Shown piece by piece: positions 18,061 through 26,116 of a DNA stretch of 64,000 nt; the stretch's first letter is position 1, and each line of letters begins with the position of its first letter. Made by a program: the position numbers and the translations under genes. The DNA comes from Ureibacillus chungkukjangi (GTDB lineage: Bacteria; Bacillota; Bacilli; Bacillales_A; Planococcaceae), in contig NZ_QJTJ01000012.1 in assembly GCF_003217295.1 (NCBI RefSeq), positions 36,215 through 100,214 on the forward strand. The letters run 5' to 3'. A model generated the notes under the pieces. The model had not been told where the DNA came from. It did no database searches and saw only the letters and a list, made by a program, of their open reading frames with translations.

Positions 18061-18831
18061 CTGGAAAAACTAATAGGTCTGATGGTCATCGCTGTGGTAT
18101 TGACTGCTTGTGGAACTGATGAAACAGAAGTGCAGCCGCAAACTGACGAACAGATCGTAGAAGAAGTTGAAGCAGCAGAGGATCAGGGAGAACAAGGGAA
18201 AGAAAATGAAGAATCTGTTGAAGCTGATTCAAGTGAAGCAGATCCAAAAAGCCTTCAAAGTGCAATTCCAAGCGATTGGGAAGTGAAATTACCAACGGAT
18301 TTTCCTGTCACAGAAGGGAAGCATTTAACTGCTATCACATCTTCAGAGGAGAATGAAGTAACCTACGAATTTTATGAAACAGATCAAGAGCTACCTATAA
18401 ATGATCCGAATGTAAAGAAATCTGGTCAATTGATCGGAAATTTAGTAATTACTAAATATGAAACAGCAGATGCTGCAGGTGAAGAGATTGATCAAACCGT
18501 ATTCGCTGATGGAGAACCTGTGGATTTAGGGCATGGCATCACAGGTTATCAGGATGGAGGAGCAGGGTCCTTATTTACAAGCTGGAATGAAGGGCGCTGG
18601 GCTATCACCGCTCGTTCAACAACAGAAAAATCAGAGGAAAGCCTGGCAACAGCAAAAGAAACGGTAGAATTCCTGGAAACGAATATGCTGCCAATTCCAA
18701 AGCAATATGGTCATTTGCATGTTGATGCAGAAGATAGCGGCAGTCTAGCCAAATGGCAAAAGCAGAACATCGTTTATACAATGACAGATTTCGGTGACCA
18801 AACACTGGATTGGCTTGTAACATTTAAATAA
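18061..18831 (+). CDS. Putative lipoprotein starting at CTG
   Basis: About 256 residues. The usable ATG at 18082 leaves a signal without any positive charge. A CTG at 18061, seven bases after a perfect AAGGAGG, adds EKLIGL and gives a proper lipoprotein signal ending in lipobox VLTAC. I therefore infer a rare CTG start. After the cysteine comes an acidic linker rich in Glu (about 50 residues), then a folded domain (SDWEVKLPTDFPVTEGKHLTAITSSEENEVTYEFYETDQE...). The domain is not one I can name; it should lie on the outer face of the membrane. A GC-rich hairpin follows. Confidence 0.72.
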   Translation: MEKLIGLMVIAVVLTACGTDETEVQPQTDEQIVEEVEAAEDQGEQGKENEESVEADSSEADPKSLQSAIPSDWEVKLPTDFPVTEGKHLTAITSSEENEVTYEFYETDQELPINDPNVKKSGQLIGNLVITKYETADAAGEEIDQTVFADGEPVDLGHGITGYQDGGAGSLFTSWNEGRWAITARSTTEKSEESLATAKETVEFLETNMLPIPKQYGHLHVDAEDSGSLAKWQKQNIVYTMTDFGDQTLDWLVTFK

Positions 18832-18853
18832 ATGGGATTAGAATTAACAATTT

Positions 18854-18890
18854 GGCACTTTCCGTGGAAAAAAGGAAAGTGCCTTATTAG
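18854..18890 (+). terminator. Hairpin after the lipoprotein gene
   Basis: GGCACTTTCC and GGAAAGTGCC form a perfect 10-bp stem around a ten-base loop. The following T tract is weak (TTATTA), so it may be a moderate terminator between these convergent genes. Confidence 0.65.
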
Positions 18891-18898
18891 CTTACACC

Positions 18899-19801
18899 TT
18901 AAAATCTTTCCAACGTTAAATCCATATTTATGCCGGTAGCTGCCTTAAAGCCGTCAGCTGCAGCAATCATCAAGGAAGAGGGACCGACTTTTTCTGTCTC
19001 ACCTGCAATGTAGACGCCATTTACTGTTGTACGTCCAAAACCGTCTGTGATAATACCTCCGTTTTCATCCGCTTCACAATTTAATTGCTCGGCGAATTTA
19101 TTTGGGCGATAAAAGCTTGGAATTACAAAGCCGCCATTTCTTGGGATGGCTTCACCGGATTCTAATTCAATGCTTTCCAAGTTCCCATTCTCTCCATGCA
19201 AGCTTTTAATCATATCTGTATAGACTTGAATCTTTTTGCCTTCAAATGTATTTCGCGTATTATCAGATATTTGATGACCATTAGTGAAAACGATTAAATC
19301 CTTCGACCAGTTAAAAACCAATTTAGTCATATGAAGCAGGTGATCTTCATTTTCAGCAACGATAGCTAAGGGCTGGTCTCTCAGCTCCCAGCCATCACAA
19401 TATGGGCAGCTGTATAAGCTTTTGCCGTAATATTGTCTAATTTGCGCTAAGGAAAATTCCTCCTGTACACCTGTTGCTAACAATATTTTTTCAGTTAGAT
19501 AGGTTTTGTTGTCTGACGTAACTAAGAATAGATTCGTCTCAGTATCCTTAGTTATCTCTTGCACCGTTTCATTTGAAATTGATACAGAAGGGTATGGCTC
19601 TAAATCTTTTATTGCTATATCTTTAAATTCTTGTGGTTTAATATTATCCCTTGTTAAGAAACCATGTGACTCTTGCGTAACACGGTTTCGATTTCTTCCA
19701 TTATCCAGGACGGCCACCTTTCTACGGGCTCGCCCTAAAGTTAATGCAGCACTTAATCCAGCAGGTCCTGCACCAACTACAACACAATCAAATTTTTCCA
19801 T
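18899..19801 (-). CDS. Thioredoxin-reductase-like flavoprotein
   Basis: 300 residues. FAD is bound through VVVGAGPAGLSAALTLGRARRKVAVLD, and the redox pair is C132-C135 in SCPYCDGWE, with the C-terminal FAD motif GVYIAGETEKVGPSSLMIAAADG. In true thioredoxin reductases a GGGxSA motif for NADPH follows the CxxC; here the position reads LAIVAENEDHLLHM, so pyridine-nucleotide binding is doubtful. That resembles the GliT/HlmI-type dithiol oxidases or ferredoxin-linked reductases more than TrxB. It lies 83 bases downstream of an Rrf2-type regulator on the same strand, and a candidate operator lies just before it, so it is the probable target. Confidence 0.82.
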   Translation of the reverse strand: MEKFDCVVVGAGPAGLSAALTLGRARRKVAVLDNGRNRNRVTQESHGFLTRDNIKPQEFKDIAIKDLEPYPSVSISNETVQEITKDTETNLFLVTSDNKTYLTEKILLATGVQEEFSLAQIRQYYGKSLYSCPYCDGWELRDQPLAIVAENEDHLLHMTKLVFNWSKDLIVFTNGHQISDNTRNTFEGKKIQVYTDMIKSLHGENGNLESIELESGEAIPRNGGFVIPSFYRPNKFAEQLNCEADENGGIITDGFGRTTVNGVYIAGETEKVGPSSLMIAAADGFKAATGINMDLTLERF

Positions 19802-19830
19802 TCTTAATCTCTCCTCCTGATTTTTAATGT

Positions 19831-19850
19831 ATATTATAGAGTCATAATAT
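19831..19850. promoter_or_regulatory. Candidate Rrf2 operator/promoter before the flavoprotein gene
   Basis: ATATTAT and ATAATAT are inverted 7-base arms around six bases. On the reverse strand a TATAAT -10 lies inside the dyad, so a bound repressor would cover the promoter. An AGGAGG ribosome site follows toward the gene. Confidence 0.5.
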
Positions 19851-19884
19851 CTATGATTGAAGTAAACATAAAAGACATCAATAA

Positions 19885-20289
19885 TTAAATAGATGTCTTC
19901 TTCATTTTGTTAGCAAGATCAACGATAAGTGTTTGATTCAATTCATGTAAAAGCTTTGCCTCAGCCGATTCGATTGCCTTCTGAATTAAACAATCCGGAT
20001 TATGACTGTGACAGTATTCAAAAATAGGGGTCAACCCTTCAATAGCATTAATAACATCCAGTATAGAAAGCTTTTCCCACCCAGCTTTTAGCTTATAGCC
20101 ACCATTCGCACCCGAAACAGACTCAACCATCCCCGACTTGACAAGCTTTGTAAGTATTTTAGATAAATAGGTTGTTGAAACATCCTGCTGTTCAGCCAAT
20201 TTGGCCACACCTATATGCGCATTAGGCGGGTTCGCAGCTAAAAACATCATGGTGTGAAGCGCATAATTCGTTGCTTTCGTTAACTTCAT
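19885..20289 (-). CDS. Rrf2-family transcriptional regulator
   Basis: 134 residues. The winged helix is at the N-terminus (TKATNYALHTMMFLAANP...HIGVAKLAEQQDVSTTYLSKILTKLVKSGMVESVSGANGGYKL). Two cysteines, C93 and C100 (EYCHSHNPDC), lie where Fe-S Rrf2 proteins have three. This suggests a thiol switch or an incomplete cluster site rather than a standard IscR/NsrR cluster. It is transcribed ahead of the flavoprotein gene, and a second dyad overlaps its own promoter region, so autoregulation is likely. The signal sensed is unknown. Confidence 0.85.
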   Translation of the reverse strand: MKLTKATNYALHTMMFLAANPPNAHIGVAKLAEQQDVSTTYLSKILTKLVKSGMVESVSGANGGYKLKAGWEKLSILDVINAIEGLTPIFEYCHSHNPDCLIQKAIESAEAKLLHELNQTLIVDLANKMKKTSI

Positions 20290-20300
20290 AATATCACCTA

Positions 20301-20325
20301 ATTGTAGACTTAATGTGTCTATAAT
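20301..20325. promoter_or_regulatory. Candidate autoregulatory operator of the Rrf2 gene
   Basis: ATTGTAGAC and GTCTATAAT are inverted 9-base arms with one mismatch around seven bases, ending 12 bases upstream of the rrf2 start codon. They share the ATTATAGA half-sequence with the dyad at 19831-19850. Confidence 0.5.
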
Positions 20326-20514
20326 ATCAACTTAGGTTTTTAAAGGCAAGTACTTGGTTTGGAGAGGGGGCTTACTTAGGATAAAATACGCTGTTATAAC
20401 AATTCTTTTTCTCATAGTGGCTGAGAATAAGTTTTCTTTCAGGAATTAGATGGTTAATATGAATCCTTTTTTAGGGACGTTTTACGTGCATCCTCACCTC
20501 AGCAGCACCCAATA

Positions 20515-21294
20515 TCAACCTATCACTTTACAGTCATTTGGTACATTTCCATCATTTATCCATGTTTCTACCAGCAGATTAAAATAGTCTGGTGTTGCTA
20601 AAGTTACTCCATGTCCGATATTAGGTAATAGGAGACCAATACTATTTGAATTTGCTGCTACAATATCTTTTGCAGACTTCTTCATGATTGCCTTTTCCTT
20701 TTCACCTACAGTTACCAGTATTCTTCCTGATGCATTTCTAAAGTCTTTAGGTAGTTCGAATGACATGTTTTCTTTCAATACTCTTACTAGCGTTTCGGGC
20801 TTTAGTTGACAGCTTTCTTTATAATATTTTTCAAAGTAGCTTTCACTTATATATAATGTTTTTGCTTGTAGTTTGGAAAACCACCTTTGTTTGATTAACG
20901 GAAAGGTTAAGGTTATAGCTGGTTTCACAAATTTTTTAGCGAATGAAAGGGGTCTGACTGACGCACTATTTATGATTGCAAAATCGATTAAATCTGGCTT
21001 CATACTTAACAGCTGAATAATTACTTGAGAGCCTAATGAAAATCCAATAACGACTACTTTCTTTCCTCCGGATTTTTCTTCGATTAATTTAATTAATTCT
21101 TCTGCACTATCTTTTATAGAAAACTTATTTTCAAAATTGTTTAATCCATGTTCAGGTAGAGTGGGAACTATACAATGATAATGCGTAAAGTATTCAATTT
21201 GTTTATCCCACATCCAATCACTAACCCCACCTCCATGTAAAAAAAACATTAGAGATGCACTTTTATCCCCATATTCCTGATAACGTAACGACAA
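20515..21294 (-). CDS. Alpha/beta hydrolase
   Basis: 259 residues. The oxyanion segment FLHGGGVSDWMWDKQIEYF, nucleophile elbow GFSLGSQVI (Ser) and C-terminal NIGHGVTL (His) mark a complete alpha/beta-hydrolase fold. There is no signal peptide, so it acts in the cytoplasm. The substrate cannot be assigned. It is a single gene on the reverse strand; the 225 bases between it and the rrf2 start contain no gene. Confidence 0.8.
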   Translation of the reverse strand: MSLRYQEYGDKSASLMFFLHGGGVSDWMWDKQIEYFTHYHCIVPTLPEHGLNNFENKFSIKDSAEELIKLIEEKSGGKKVVVIGFSLGSQVIIQLLSMKPDLIDFAIINSASVRPLSFAKKFVKPAITLTFPLIKQRWFSKLQAKTLYISESYFEKYYKESCQLKPETLVRVLKENMSFELPKDFRNASGRILVTVGEKEKAIMKKSAKDIVAANSNSIGLLLPNIGHGVTLATPDYFNLLVETWINDGNVPNDCKVIG

Positions 21295-21450
21295 TTATTT
21301 CACCTCTTTTTATAGCTTTATAAATGCTACGCTCTGAATGAATGAAAAGTTTCATTTAATCAACGATCTAATGAATGTTTAATGTATTATAACCTTATGA
21401 GGAATTGTGTTAAAATAATAAGCAAGAATAGCATTTCGGAGGTGAGCGTT

Positions 21451-21624
21451 TTGACAATGGGGATATTAGCCCTTATCACGATGGCAGTGTGGTTTATACA
21501 AATTAACGAATTCAATAAACCGAAAGAAAAGCAAAACAATCGAAAAACGATACTATTAACTTCCTTTGGTTGCCTTTTAACATTGGTTTTAACCGTTGAT
21601 CTTTTTAAAAATTTCCTTGCATAA
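21451..21624 (+). CDS. Small two-span membrane protein
   Basis: 57 residues from a TTG start preceded by GGAGGTGAG. The open frame continues upstream to an ATG at 21382, but that part overlaps promoter-like sequence and lacks a ribosome site. Two hydrophobic spans (ILALITMAVWFIQI and TILLTSFGCLLTLVLTV) flank a basic, glutamine/asparagine-rich loop. Function unknown. Confidence 0.5.
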   Translation: MTMGILALITMAVWFIQINEFNKPKEKQNNRKTILLTSFGCLLTLVLTVDLFKNFLA

Positions 21625-21726
21625 TAATTAATTATTGACCGCTTTTCTAATGTAGAAGAGTGTTTTTTTTATAAAGTTTTTTGGTATAATAAGGAAATCT
21701 GGTGAGGGCATTTAGGAGGTAATTTT

Positions 21727-22320
21727 GTGTCATCTACATATATAATCTACAATATTGTAGATTATGGGTTCATACTTTTACTGAGTTACATATTTATAGA
21801 TATATTTCTGGACTATTTTAGAAAATCGAAAAGCAGTAATTTAAATAGAATCCTTCTATATAGTTTTCTATTTTATTTGTTAAGTTTAATTCAAATCAAG
21901 TTTGGAGGTATTACACTTCCACTTATCGACCCTGCTGATAGTCAAAGCACATTCATTTATGAAGGGGCTTGGTTTGGCCTATTCGATATAATGCATTTCA
22001 ACATTTCTACTTTTAGTTATTCGGCTATCTTTTATAATCTCGTAATTTTATTACCTTTGGGAATATACCTATCCGTTCTTTTCAAAATAAAAAATAGCCT
22101 TAAAGCATTCTCAATCGTCACTCTCACTTGTATTGGCGTTGAATTAATTCACAATTTATTTGGTAAAATGGGCTTGGTTATTGGAGGCATGACGATTATT
22201 CCAATAGTAATTATTTTGTTAATAAATATTATTAGAGGTATTATTGGTTTCCTAATAGCTGAGCGAGCATTGAAATGGATGAGATCGCTTAAAAATACAG
22301 GTGAAGTTAAATTAAGCTAA
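21727..22320 (+). CDS. VanZ-like family membrane protein
   Basis: 197 residues, GTG start after GGAGGT. Four to five membrane spans are visible; the segment FYNLVILLPLGIYLSVLFKIKNSLKAFSIVTLTCIGVELIHNLFG matches the VanZ-like core (N...PLG... then an E in the next helix). VanZ-like proteins are membrane proteins of mostly unknown role; the founding member gives low-level teicoplanin resistance. Nothing nearby suggests a glycopeptide cluster. It precedes a lipoprotein gene by about 40 bases and may be co-transcribed with it. Confidence 0.65.
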   Translation: MSSTYIIYNIVDYGFILLLSYIFIDIFLDYFRKSKSSNLNRILLYSFLFYLLSLIQIKFGGITLPLIDPADSQSTFIYEGAWFGLFDIMHFNISTFSYSAIFYNLVILLPLGIYLSVLFKIKNSLKAFSIVTLTCIGVELIHNLFGKMGLVIGGMTIIPIVIILLINIIRGIIGFLIAERALKWMRSLKNTGEVKLS

Positions 22321-22361
22321 CTATTTTAAGATGGTTGGTTTGTAGGAATGGAGTTTTAAAG

Positions 22362-22967
22362 TTGAAGAAGAATAAAATTTTTGTTACATCCTTATTACTC
22401 GGAGTAATGGTCATCTCGGCTGCCTGTGGAAATTCATCAGAAAAGACTTCGGATCAGAATCGGTCGGAAGTGAATAAAGAATCATCGGAAAATTCATCGT
22501 CGAGTGAAATTTCCACTGCTATTACAAATCCAGTTGTTTCTGAAAATAGTGACGTGAATGACGACAATGAAGATAGCAAAAAATTACTATCCCAATATTC
22601 TAGTGAACAAATTGAATATGCACGAGTTTGGTTACAGCTTGGACCAAACCAAGAGATCGATGAATTGAATGTTCGTAAGATTTCAGCTGGTGTACCTATC
22701 AATCCTGATGATGAAACAAGTGCCAACTATCCAGAAGATGTGATCCAGCTAGCCGGTTCTCGTTTAGTAGATGGGTCCGTCACTTATAGTGGAAATGGGG
22801 ATGGAACCATTAATGTATACAACGTGCCATTACGGTGGGATGGTAACTATCCGGCCGGGGAAGATTTCTACAAGGATATAATTGAAAATACTAAGCAAGT
22901 GTCTATTGAACCTGGAAATGACGAAAAAATCATTGCATTAATTAAATTGCAAATAGTTCATCAGTAA
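22362..22967 (+). CDS. Putative lipoprotein
   Basis: About 201 residues from TTG at 22362, eight bases after GGAG; a TTG at 22335 extends the frame without a ribosome site. The signal is KKNKIFVTSLLLGVMVISAAC, with Cys as the lipid site. A Ser/Glu/Asn-rich linker of about 50 residues leads to a conserved-looking domain (LLSQYSSEQIEYARVWLQLG, then VIQLAGSRLVDGSVTYSGNGDGTINVYNVPLRWDG). I cannot name the domain. Extracytoplasmic, membrane-anchored; it follows the VanZ-like gene. Confidence 0.68.
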   Translation: MKKNKIFVTSLLLGVMVISAACGNSSEKTSDQNRSEVNKESSENSSSSEISTAITNPVVSENSDVNDDNEDSKKLLSQYSSEQIEYARVWLQLGPNQEIDELNVRKISAGVPINPDDETSANYPEDVIQLAGSRLVDGSVTYSGNGDGTINVYNVPLRWDGNYPAGEDFYKDIIENTKQVSIEPGNDEKIIALIKLQIVHQ

Positions 22968-23019
22968 GCTCGGGGTGGAGATAAGGGAAGAGTACTTGGG
23001 GGAGCTACTTATAAAATTG

Positions 23020-23530
23020 AAATAACGGGAAAATTTTCGGTTAAATTGGAAATGTGGATGATTTAGTGGAAATAAAGGAAGAATTTCCTGTTATTTGGAT
23101 AAAATCACATAATTTAGCCTTATTTAAAGCGGATAACGGAAAAAACTTCCCTTATATTAGCTTCAAAGAGGCTCTCCACATTCAATAACCGAAAAATCTC
23201 CTCCTATTTCAACTCTTCAAAGCTTCTCGTCACTGGATTAACGGAGAAATTTCCGCTTATTTTGCCAGCTACCCATAATTTCATGAAAATAAAGGAAGAA
23301 TTTCCTGTTATTTGGATAAAATCACATAATTTAGCCTTATTTTAAGCGGATAACGGAAAAACCTTCCCTTATATTAGCTTCAAAGAGGCTCTCTACAAAA
23401 ATAACGGAAAAATCTCCTCTTATTTCAGCTTCAAATTTACTCATCACATACAATAACGGAAAAATCTCCCTCTATTTCAGCTCCAATTCCACACTCCCCA
23501 AGCCTTAACAGGAAAAATTCCCCTTATCCT
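23020..23530. repeat. 51-52 bp hairpin array (family B) with a 107-bp duplication
   Basis: Degenerate units centred on ATAACGGAA-N4/5-TTCC-N-TTAT (a small palindrome) have AACGG-type starts at 23024, 23074, 23135, 23186, 23240, 23291, 23352, 23403, 23455 and 23507. Most steps are 50-52 bp; two are 61 and one 54. Within the array, 23070-23176 and 23287-23393 are direct repeats of 107 bp differing at two positions that I could see. The array lies between two forward-strand genes. It shares no sequence with family A, only the period and the hairpin design. Confidence 0.85.
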
Positions 23531-23635
23531 CACTTCGCTCTCCACAAATTCCCCAGATTCCCCCATAAAATCCATTCCAACCAACCTCACCCCAACAACC
23601 AAAAAAACATCCTCCCATTCCTTTGGGAAAATGAG

Positions 23636-23660
23636 GATTAATCGGCGCTATTTGGGGAAA
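23636..23660 (+). promoter_or_regulatory. Candidate sigma-B promoter of the pyruvate oxidase gene
   Basis: GATTAA (23636-23641), a 13-base spacer and GGGAAA (23655-23660) fit the sigma-B form GTTTAA-N12/14-GGGWAW. The start codon is 75 bases further. B. subtilis ydaP is in the general-stress regulon, which makes this plausible. Confidence 0.45.
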
Positions 23661-23735
23661 AAATAGTATGAACGCAAATTAAAGGATGCTTTATGCCTGG
23701 TGGGGCAAAAGATCTAACGAGGAGGTTCATAGTAA

Positions 23736-25352
23736 ATGGGTAAGACAGAACAAACGGTTGCTGAGTTGATGGTGGAGCAATTGTCGATGTTTGGGGTAAA
23801 ACGGATTTATGGTGTTGTGGGTGATGCGACTATTGGGCTTATCGATGCACTGGCTAAGCAGGAGAAAATTCAATATATTGCCGTAAAGCATGAGTCGACA
23901 GCTGCTTTTATGGCTTCCGCGGAGGCGAAGCTAACAGGTGGGCTTGGTGTTTGTACCGCAACGATGGGGCCAGGTGCAGCCAATTTGCTGAATGGGCTCG
24001 GTGATGCATATGCAGACAGAGCGCCAGTGCTCGCAATTACTGGACAGGCCCCGACTGATAAAATTGGCACGGAATATCAGCAATATGTTGACCAGCAGGA
24101 GCTGATGAGTCCTTTTGCTACGTATTCAGCTAATCTAGCAAGTCCGGACGCGACGATTGCCGTGCTTCAGAAAGCGGCGCGAACATCGCTTGGACAGCGG
24201 GTTGTGTCGCATATATCTGTTCCTAAGGATATTTTCTTGAAGCCTGCTACTGGAAAGCCGCGCGCGTTACCGGAAGTGATTGAGGGTCCTGCCGTCTTCA
24301 CAAAGGAAAGCTTAAAAAAGGCAACAGAAATCATGAAAACAGCGAAGCGACCAATGATACTTGCTGGTTCCGGGGCGACCTCTGTTACAGAGGAGCTAGA
24401 GAAGCTTGCTGAATTGTGGGGAGCCGGCATTCTTGTAAGCTTGGGAGGAAAGGGATTGTTCGATGAGTCCTCCAAGTATATTTTACAAGGGATTGGGGAG
24501 GGTGGTAATCCACATGCTGCTGAATTGTTTAAACAGGCGGATGTGGTGCTTCTTGCCGGTTCGACTTGGTGGCCAGAAGGGTATGTCCCAACGAATGCAC
24601 GAATCATCCAGATTGACCGTCAATTCGATAAATTTGTAAAAGATATTCCAACAGAGCTCGGAATCTCGGGCAAAACAGAAGAAGTCCTGCCATTCTTGAC
24701 GGAGAGTCTTCAGGGATTCTCTCGTTCAGAGGATTGGGTCAATCGTTGCCTGGAAGTAAAAGAAAAATGGGCGGCTCAAAATGAGAAGGAAGGCAGTACG
24801 GAAGGCTTCCCTGTTCATCCAGCGCGAATAATCCGCGCCCTTGACCGAACAGTTGCAGCCGATGCAATTCTTGCCCTTGATACAGGTGATAATACTGTCT
24901 GGACGAATCGTATCTTCCGACAAAAGGAGCAATCTGTATTATTCTCTGGCTATTGGCGTACAATGGGCTTTGGACTTCCAGCCGCTATGGTAGCGAAGCT
25001 TGCGAAGCCTGAAAAGCAGGTAGTAGCAATTGTGGGAGACGGTGGACTTCAAATGGTACTTGCTGATTTATTGACAGCTACCCGCTATAAGCTCAACATT
25101 ACAGTCGTTGTCTTAAATAATGAGTCTCTGCAAATGGAACGGGACAAAATCCAGGCTGAAAACAAGAAGGAGATTGGGGTCGATTTAACCAACCCTGATT
25201 TTATAAAATTAGCAGAGGCCTGTGGATGGCAAGGTTTCCGTGCAGAGTCAGACACAGAGCTTGAATCGCTGCTAGAACAAGCACTCAATACGAATGCGCC
25301 GACTCTAGTAGATATCAGCACGGCCCAGGTATTCTTCCCAGAAACTGAATAA
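23736..25352 (+). CDS. Pyruvate oxidase-like TPP enzyme (YdaP type)
   Basis: 538 residues with the three-domain layout of TPP-dependent oxidases/decarboxylases. The N-terminal pyrimidine domain has the activating glutamate E53 (KHESTAAFMA). The central FAD/DHAP-like domain follows (about 185-330), then the pyrophosphate domain with GDGG at 434-437 and VVVLNNESLQMER. Closest in feel to YdaP/PoxB: oxidative decarboxylation of pyruvate to acetate or acetyl phosphate, FAD-dependent. An acetolactate-synthase-like activity cannot be excluded. GAGGAGG-type ribosome site AGGAGGTTC precedes the ATG. Single-gene unit with its own terminator. Confidence 0.82.
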   Translation: MGKTEQTVAELMVEQLSMFGVKRIYGVVGDATIGLIDALAKQEKIQYIAVKHESTAAFMASAEAKLTGGLGVCTATMGPGAANLLNGLGDAYADRAPVLAITGQAPTDKIGTEYQQYVDQQELMSPFATYSANLASPDATIAVLQKAARTSLGQRVVSHISVPKDIFLKPATGKPRALPEVIEGPAVFTKESLKKATEIMKTAKRPMILAGSGATSVTEELEKLAELWGAGILVSLGGKGLFDESSKYILQGIGEGGNPHAAELFKQADVVLLAGSTWWPEGYVPTNARIIQIDRQFDKFVKDIPTELGISGKTEEVLPFLTESLQGFSRSEDWVNRCLEVKEKWAAQNEKEGSTEGFPVHPARIIRALDRTVAADAILALDTGDNTVWTNRIFRQKEQSVLFSGYWRTMGFGLPAAMVAKLAKPEKQVVAIVGDGGLQMVLADLLTATRYKLNITVVVLNNESLQMERDKIQAENKKEIGVDLTNPDFIKLAEACGWQGFRAESDTELESLLEQALNTNAPTLVDISTAQVFFPETE

Positions 25353-25357
25353 AAAAC

Positions 25358-25402
25358 GGTGGTGATCGAACTAGCTTGGAATAGTCGGTCACCACTTTTT
25401 TA
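25358..25402 (+). terminator. Terminator of the pyruvate oxidase gene
   Basis: GGTGGTGATCGA pairs (with G-T pairs) with TCGGTCACCACT, followed by six T residues. Confidence 0.82.
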
Positions 25403-25418
25403 TGGGCAATCGCCATTC

Positions 25419-26018
25419 TTATCGAATGCTCATAATGAGCTGTTTAATAAGCGGCCTCCCTAAATACTCCAGTTTATTATTATCTAATTGTAGCCCCCAG
25501 AAGTATATGGCTCCCAGTATGCTTTGTACAAGTATTTTATAAAAAATATAGGTAGATTCAATGTTTTTGATAGAGTTATCCTTTATCCCATCCTCAATAA
25601 TCTCTCGAAGAATTATATAGAGCTTGCGGTCCTCGTTTGTAAAAAACGTATGCTCATTACTAATAATTGCGGCGGAATAAATGACCCGCATCAGCTCTTT
25701 CCCCATATCCTCCTCGATGCAGTGAAGCACTTCATAGCAAAAGGCTTCCAATCTTTCTATTGCCGTAGGATATTGTGGCTTTAGCTCCTCGTATATTTTT
25801 ATATATCGCTCATCCAATTCCATAAAACGATTCATGAAAATACTGGATTTAGAAGGGAAATGCTGATAAAAGGAGCCCTTGGACGTTTTACTTTCCTTTA
25901 CAATTCGATCGACCGAGACGTTATCATAGCCATGTTTTTTAAATAAACCGATTGCAACCTCCATGATGTGAAGCTGGGTTTGAATCCCTTTTGCCGTTTT
26001 ATTCTCTAAATTAACCAT
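25419..26018 (-). CDS. TetR-family transcriptional regulator
   Basis: 199 residues. The N-terminal helix-turn-helix reads ILEVAIGLFKKHGYDNVSVDRIVKESKTSKGSFYQHFPSKSSIF-like (residues about 18-65); the rest is an all-helical ligand domain. It is divergent from the 3-hydroxybutyrate operon, and a palindrome lies in the 92-base gap, so it most likely represses that operon until an acyl-CoA or ketone-body ligand binds. The ligand is inference. Confidence 0.88.
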   Translation of the reverse strand: MVNLENKTAKGIQTQLHIMEVAIGLFKKHGYDNVSVDRIVKESKTSKGSFYQHFPSKSSIFMNRFMELDERYIKIYEELKPQYPTAIERLEAFCYEVLHCIEEDMGKELMRVIYSAAIISNEHTFFTNEDRKLYIILREIIEDGIKDNSIKNIESTYIFYKILVQSILGAIYFWGLQLDNNKLEYLGRPLIKQLIMSIR

Positions 26019-26086
26019 TTTTTCTCCTTAAATATAATTTTTTTGTTGGAATTTTTATATTTTTCAGTTAATATAATTATAACATT

Positions 26087-26098
26087 AGACTACAGTCT
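26087..26098. promoter_or_regulatory. Candidate TetR operator
   Basis: AGACT-AC-AGTCT is a short perfect palindrome placed between a TATAAT-like -10 (26072-26077) and the ribosome site of the CoA-transferase gene, a position suited to repression. Confidence 0.5.
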
Positions 26099-26116
26099 GG
26101 TCAAAGGGGGATGGAA

